A DNA stretch of 64,000 nucleotides from Aeromicrobium endophyticum (GTDB taxonomy: Bacteria; Actinomycetota; Actinomycetes; Propionibacteriales; Nocardioidaceae). A program made the translations under genes and the position numbers. The notes beneath the pieces were generated by a model. It was not told where the DNA came from. It did no database searches and was given only the letters and a program-made list of their open reading frames with translations. Shown here one piece after another: positions 60,486 through 64,000 of this stretch. Each line of letters starts with the position of its first letter. Within the stretch, counting starts at the first letter, position 1. The DNA is taken from positions 1,054,001 through 1,118,000 of the forward strand of contig NZ_QUBR01000002.1 of assembly GCF_003586285.1 (NCBI RefSeq), given 5' to 3'.

Positions 60486-62002
60486 CAGTCGACGTCGACC
60501 CAGTCGAGCGTGCGGGTGACGGCCTTCTTCCACTGCGCGTACCCGACCTCACGCTGCTCGTCGTCCCACTGCGGCTCCCAGCGCTTCGACTCGTTCCAGT
60601 TCTCGCGCAGCTCGTCGGTGTTGGCCCAGAAGCCCACCGCGAGACCGGCCGCGTAGGCCGCGCCCAGCGCGGTCGTCTCGGCCACGACCGGACGGCTGAC
60701 CGGCACGCCGAGGATGTCGGACTGGATCTGCATGCACAGCTCGTTCGCCGTCACTCCCCCGTCGACCTTGAGCACCTCGAGGACGACGCCGGAGTCCTTC
60801 TCCATCGCCTCGGCGACGTCGCGCGACTGGTAGCAGATCGACTCGAGCGTGGCGCGGGCCAGGTGCGCGTTGTTGTTGAAGCGCGACAGGCCGACGATCG
60901 CCCCGCGCGCGTCCGAGCGCCAGTACGGCGCGAAGAGCCCCGAGAAGGCCGGGACGAAGTACACGCCGCCGTTGTCGTCGACCTGGCGGGCCAGCGACTC
61001 CGACTGCGAGGCGCCCGAGATGATGCCCAGCTGGTCGCGCAGCCACTGCACGGCCGAACCGGTGACCGCGATCGAGCCCTCGAGCGCGTAGACCGGGGCG
61101 TCGTCGCCGAACTGGTAGCAGACGGTCGACAGCAGGCCGGCGTTGCTGCGGACCAGCTCGGTGCCGGTGTTGAGCAGCATGAAGTTGCCGGTGCCGTAGG
61201 TGTTCTTGGCCTCGCCGGGTGCGAAGCAGACCTGGCCCACCGTGGCGGCCTGCTGGTCGCCGAGGATGCCGGTGATCGGCACCTCGCCGCTGAACGGACC
61301 GTCGGCCAGCGTGACGCCGTACGGCTCGCTCGTCGAGGACGGCTTGATCTCGGGCAGCATCGAGCGCGGGATGTCGAAGAAGCCGAGCAGCTCGTCGTCC
61401 CACTGCAGCGTCTCGAGGTCCATCAGCATCGTGCGGCTGGCATTGGTGGGATCGGTGACGTGCACGCCGCCGTTGCGACCGCCGGTGAGGTTCCAGATGA
61501 TCCAGCTGTCGGTGTTGCCGAAGATCGCGTCGCCCTTCTCGGCCGCTTCGCGGACGCCGTCGACGTTCTCCAGGATCCACTGGATCTTGCCGCCGGAGAA
61601 GTAGGTCGCGGGCGGCAGACCGGCCTTGCGGCGGATGATGTCGCCGCGCTCGTCGCGATCGAGGGCGCTGGCGATGCGGTCGGTGCGGGTGTCCTGCCAG
61701 ACGATCGCGTTGTAGTACGGCCGGCCGGTGTTCTTGTTCCACACGACGGTGGTCTCGCGCTGGTTGGTGATGCCCAGCGCCGCGAGGTCGCTGGCGTCGA
61801 GCCCGGCCTTGTTGAGCGTCGACTGGATGACCGACGACGTGCGCTCCCAGATCTCGGTCGGGTCGTGCTCGACCCAGCCGGCCTGCGGGAGCACCTGCTC
61901 GTGCTCGAGCTGGTGGCGGGCGATCTCGTTGCCGCCGTGGTCGAAGATCATGAAGCGCGTGCTGGTGGTGCCTTGGTCGATCGATCCGATGTACTCAGCC
62001 AT
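60485..62002 (-). CDS. glpK: Glycerol kinase
   Basis: A 505-residue FGGY-family kinase phosphorylating glycerol. Blocks [14 protein letters not shown] (7-20), [30 protein letters not shown] and the ATPase [13 protein letters not shown] / [12 protein letters not shown] motifs are intact. It follows glpF after 42 bases. A second, divergent glpK paralogue begins at the right edge. Confidence 0.97.
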   Translation of the reverse strand: MAEYIGSIDQGTTSTRFMIFDHGGNEIARHQLEHEQVLPQAGWVEHDPTEIWERTSSVIQSTLNKAGLDASDLAALGITNQRETTVVWNKNTGRPYYNAIVWQDTRTDRIASALDRDERGDIIRRKAGLPPATYFSGGKIQWILENVDGVREAAEKGDAIFGNTDSWIIWNLTGGRNGGVHVTDPTNASRTMLMDLETLQWDDELLGFFDIPRSMLPEIKPSSTSEPYGVTLADGPFSGEVPITGILGDQQAATVGQVCFAPGEAKNTYGTGNFMLLNTGTELVRSNAGLLSTVCYQFGDDAPVYALEGSIAVTGSAVQWLRDQLGIISGASQSESLARQVDDNGGVYFVPAFSGLFAPYWRSDARGAIVGLSRFNNNAHLARATLESICYQSRDVAEAMEKDSGVVLEVLKVDGGVTANELCMQIQSDILGVPVSRPVVAETTALGAAYAAGLAVGFWANTDELRENWNESKRWEPQWDDEQREVGYAQWKKAVTRTLDWVDVD

Positions 62003-62044
62003 GGTGCTGCCTCTCGTGACGTTCTCGTGAAGGGTGGATGTGGT

Positions 62045-62851
62045 CTAGCTCTGCGTGGCCGGCTCGGAGACGGTGATCTCCTCGGGCTCGTCCGGCAGGT
62101 GGGCCTCGATGAGGTACCTGAACAGGCCGCCGCCGATCAGGCCGCCGACGATCGGCGCGACGATCGGGAGCCAGAAGTACAGCGGGTGGTCGCCCGACGT
62201 GCTGAACCACGCATCTCCGTAGCCCGTGATCCACGAGGCCAGGCGGGGACCGAAGTCGCGGGCCGGGTTGATCGCGTAGCCGGCGTTGCCGCCCAGTGCC
62301 ATGCCGATGCCGACGACCAGCAGGCCCACCACGACAGGGCCGATGTTGGCCATCGGCGGGTTGTTGGTCGCCGTCGTCAGGGCGAAGATCACGAAGACGA
62401 GGATCGCGGTGCCGACCACCTGGTCGAGGAACGCGGTCGGGATCGAGACGCCGGCCGTCGGCGAGGTCGAGAAGATGCCCTGGGTGTCGTACGTGTGACC
62501 GGGGTCGATCTTGGCGATGAGGTCGGCGTAGGTGGCGCGGATGATCAGCGCGCCGACGAAGGCGCCGACGACCTGGGCGCCGATGTAGGGCGCGACCTTG
62601 CGCCACTCGAATCCCTTGAACGCCGCGAGCGCGATCGTGACGGCGGGGTTGAGGTGCGCCCCCGACAGACGGGCCGCGACGTAAACGCCCAGCGTCACGC
62701 CGATGCCCCACGCCCAGGCGATCGAGTCGTGGTCGCCTGCCGCTCCGTCGCCGGTCACGACCTGGGCCACCACGCCCGCCCCGAACAGGATGATGATCAT
62801 CGTGCCGAACATCTCGGCCGTCAGCTCACCCCACAACGTCGACTTCTTCAT
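62045..62851 (-). CDS. glpF: Glycerol uptake facilitator (aquaglyceroporin)
   Basis: A 268-residue channel with six membrane helices and two half-helices carrying NPA motifs: GAHLNPAVTIAL and GYAINPARDFGPR; the Asp after the second NPAR marks glycerol facilitators. An AGGAGG site is five bases before the ATG. It heads the glpF-glpK-glpD operon. Confidence 0.95.
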   Translation of the reverse strand: MKKSTLWGELTAEMFGTMIIILFGAGVVAQVVTGDGAAGDHDSIAWAWGIGVTLGVYVAARLSGAHLNPAVTIALAAFKGFEWRKVAPYIGAQVVGAFVGALIIRATYADLIAKIDPGHTYDTQGIFSTSPTAGVSIPTAFLDQVVGTAILVFVIFALTTATNNPPMANIGPVVVGLLVVGIGMALGGNAGYAINPARDFGPRLASWITGYGDAWFSTSGDHPLYFWLPIVAPIVGGLIGGGLFRYLIEAHLPDEPEEITVSEPATQS

Positions 62852-62895
62852 GCATGCCTCCTGGTGCGTCGGCGGCGTCGTTGCCGCCTCATCGC

Positions 62896-62949
62896 ACGTT
62901 AGGCACGGGTGTGACCCACGCCAAGCCCCACCGTTCGGCATCGTCGAAC
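62896..62949 (-). promoter_or_regulatory. glpF promoter and candidate IclR operator in the divergent gap
   Basis: On the minus strand TTGGCG (62924-62919), 17 bases, TAACGT (62901-62896) form a good promoter for glpF. Just upstream an inverted repeat GTTCG-N7-CGAAC (62933-62949) lies between it and the iclR promoter, whose -10 TACGGT (62955-62960) ends six bases before the iclR ATG. One regulator bound here could control both directions. Confidence 0.6.
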
Positions 62950-62966
62950 GCGGGTACGGTTGAGCC

Positions 62967-63725
62967 ATGACGCGATCCATCCAGTCGGTCGAGCGCGCGA
63001 CGGCGATCCTGCGCCTGCTGGCCGGTGCGGCGGGCCCCTTGCGGCTGTCGGAGGTCGCCGGCACCTTGGGCCTGGCGAAGCCGACGGCGTTCGGCATCAT
63101 CCGCACCCTGCGCGACGCCGGCTTCGTCCACCAGGACCAGCTGACGTCCGACTACTCGCTCGGCGACGGGGTGCGGCACCTCCACCGCTCTGGCATCGAC
63201 CCGCACGACCTGCGGTCGCTGGCCACGAACTGGGCCGACGCGCTGGCCTCGCGCACGCGGCTCGAGGTGCTCATCGCGGTGCCCGAGCGCGACGGTGCCC
63301 GGATCGTCCACCACGTGTTCCGTCCCGACGACTCCGAGCAGGAGCTGCGCATCGACGAGGTGCTGCCGTTCCACGCCACGGCGCTGGGCAAGGTCGTGCT
63401 GGCGTTCTCGGCCGGTATCGCCTCGCCCAGCCCCGACCTCGAGCGCTACACCCGCCGCACGCTGACCCAGCGTGCGGCGTTCGACGTCGAGATGAGCCGC
63501 GTCCGCGAACGTGGCTGGGCCGACGAGCACGGCGAGCTCACCCCCGGGGTGGGCGCCGTCTCGGTGCCGCTGCGCGGCTTCGGCGGGCTCGGCGTGGGCG
63601 CCGTCGCCGTGTCGGGGCCGCTCGAGCGGGTCTTCCACACCGTCGGGGCGCCGCGGGACGGCATCGTGGCCGCCACCGCCTCGACCGCCGCGGCGATCTC
63701 CCGGTCGTTGGGCGTGCACGCATGA
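62967..63725 (+). CDS. IclR-family regulator of the glycerol genes
   Basis: A 252-residue regulator: winged helix at residues 1-65 ([38 protein letters not shown]) and an effector-binding domain ([29 protein letters not shown]). Its position between glpF-glpK-glpD and a second glpK suggests it is the glycerol regulator, like actinobacterial GylR. A TACGGT hexamer six bases before the ATG implies a leaderless mRNA. Its stop overlaps the next start (ATGA). Confidence 0.9.
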   Translation: MTRSIQSVERATAILRLLAGAAGPLRLSEVAGTLGLAKPTAFGIIRTLRDAGFVHQDQLTSDYSLGDGVRHLHRSGIDPHDLRSLATNWADALASRTRLEVLIAVPERDGARIVHHVFRPDDSEQELRIDEVLPFHATALGKVVLAFSAGIASPSPDLERYTRRTLTQRAAFDVEMSRVRERGWADEHGELTPGVGAVSVPLRGFGGLGVGAVAVSGPLERVFHTVGAPRDGIVAATASTAAAISRSLGVHA

Positions 63726-64000
63726 GCACCGTCATCGCGGCGATCGACCAGGGCACGACGTCGTCGCGGTGCATGCTGTTCGACCGGCAGGGGCGCACGC
63801 TGTCGCTCGCGCAGCGCGAGCACCAGCAGACCTTCCCACGTCCGGGCTGGGTGCAGCACGACGCCGACGAGATCTGGCGTCACGTGCGCCGCCTCGTCCC
63901 CGAGGCCCTCGACCAGGCCGGGGTGGGGGTCCGCGACGTCGCGGCCCTCGGCATCGCCAACCAGCGCGAGACCACCGTCGTCTGGGACCGCACGAGCGGT
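63722..64000 (+). CDS. Glycerol kinase, second copy (partial, 3' end missing)
   Basis: The first 93 residues of another FGGY kinase: [30 protein letters not shown] and [16 protein letters not shown] match the GlpK N-terminus. It is clearly diverged from the other glpK here, so not a recent duplication. It is coupled to the IclR gene by an ATGA overlap. The remainder lies outside the window; a full-length gene is likely but not shown. Confidence 0.88.
   Translation, partial: MSTVIAAIDQGTTSSRCMLFDRQGRTLSLAQREHQQTFPRPGWVQHDADEIWRHVRRLVPEALDQAGVGVRDVAALGIANQRETTVVWDRTSG

Noticed and set aside
1-64000. CRISPR arrays, insertion sequences, prophage or integrase genes
   Set aside because: No regularly spaced repeats with unique spacers, no transposase or integrase motifs, and no att-like duplications at the tRNA genes were seen. 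The window looks like stable chromosome.

Overview
The window is high-GC, gene-dense DNA from an actinobacterium. Gene content and order (dnaG-sigma, DUF177-rpmF-rnc-mutM, coaD-rsmD-recG-fakA//rpmB, thiL-Lrp-DUF3515//ddl, plsC-gpsA, ndgR//leuCD, recO-uppS, gltX next to tRNA-Gln and tRNA-Glu) fit the Propionibacteriales/Nocardioidaceae, perhaps Aeromicrobium; the genus is inference. It reads as ordinary chromosome: I see no prophage, insertion sequence or CRISPR array.

Bases 1-12624 (all minus strand) form a peptide/D-amino-acid catabolic operon. It starts with a class-C beta-lactamase-like hydrolase, then an oligopeptide ABC transporter (lipoprotein, permease, a permease-ATPase fusion, a second ATPase), a giant S9-S12 peptidase fusion, an M20 hydrolase, a GNAT acyltransferase and an N-succinylamino acid racemase-like enolase that runs off the left edge. 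The last three are the known set for turning D- into L-amino acids through N-succinyl intermediates. Most junctions overlap by 1-4 bases. A duplicated inverted repeat lies at the operon promoter.

Bases 12778-35307 are mostly housekeeping: tRNA-Asn, a small sigma factor, dnaG, dgt, mutM, rnc, rpmF, DUF177, dinB, a DUF1059 protein, an ECF41-type sigma factor, coaD, rsmD, recG, fakA-like, rpmB, an amidase, thiL, an Lrp-type sensor domain, DUF3515, ddl, a PLP lyase, gpsA and plsC. The ECF41 gene and the DUF1059 gene next to it both carry the promoter signature known for ECF41 sigma factors.

Bases 35316-43568 carry leuD-leuC with the divergent ndgR regulator, three uncharacterised or coiled-coil genes, an ada/alkA-ogt alkylation-repair operon, a small phosphopantetheinyl transferase and an M1 aminopeptidase. 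Three genes of the window (dinB, ada/alkA, a VOC-fold gene) share one promoter architecture matching the mycobacterial RecA-independent DNA-damage (PafBC) motif, each placed six bases before the start codon.

Bases 43565-50582 hold a Pls/PosA-type membrane peptide synthetase (epsilon-poly-lysine-synthetase-like) coupled to the M1 aminopeptidase gene, a divergent rifampin ADP-ribosyltransferase and a secreted M1 peptidase. Bases 50771-56701 have tRNA-Glu, tRNA-Gln, gltX, an FAH-family gene, a flavin disulfide reductase with a divergent MerR regulator, uppS, recO and the VOC gene. The right end is a DUF429 gene, a saccharopine-dehydrogenase-family gene and a glycerol locus (glpF-glpK-glpD; a divergent IclR regulator followed by a second glpK cut by the window edge).
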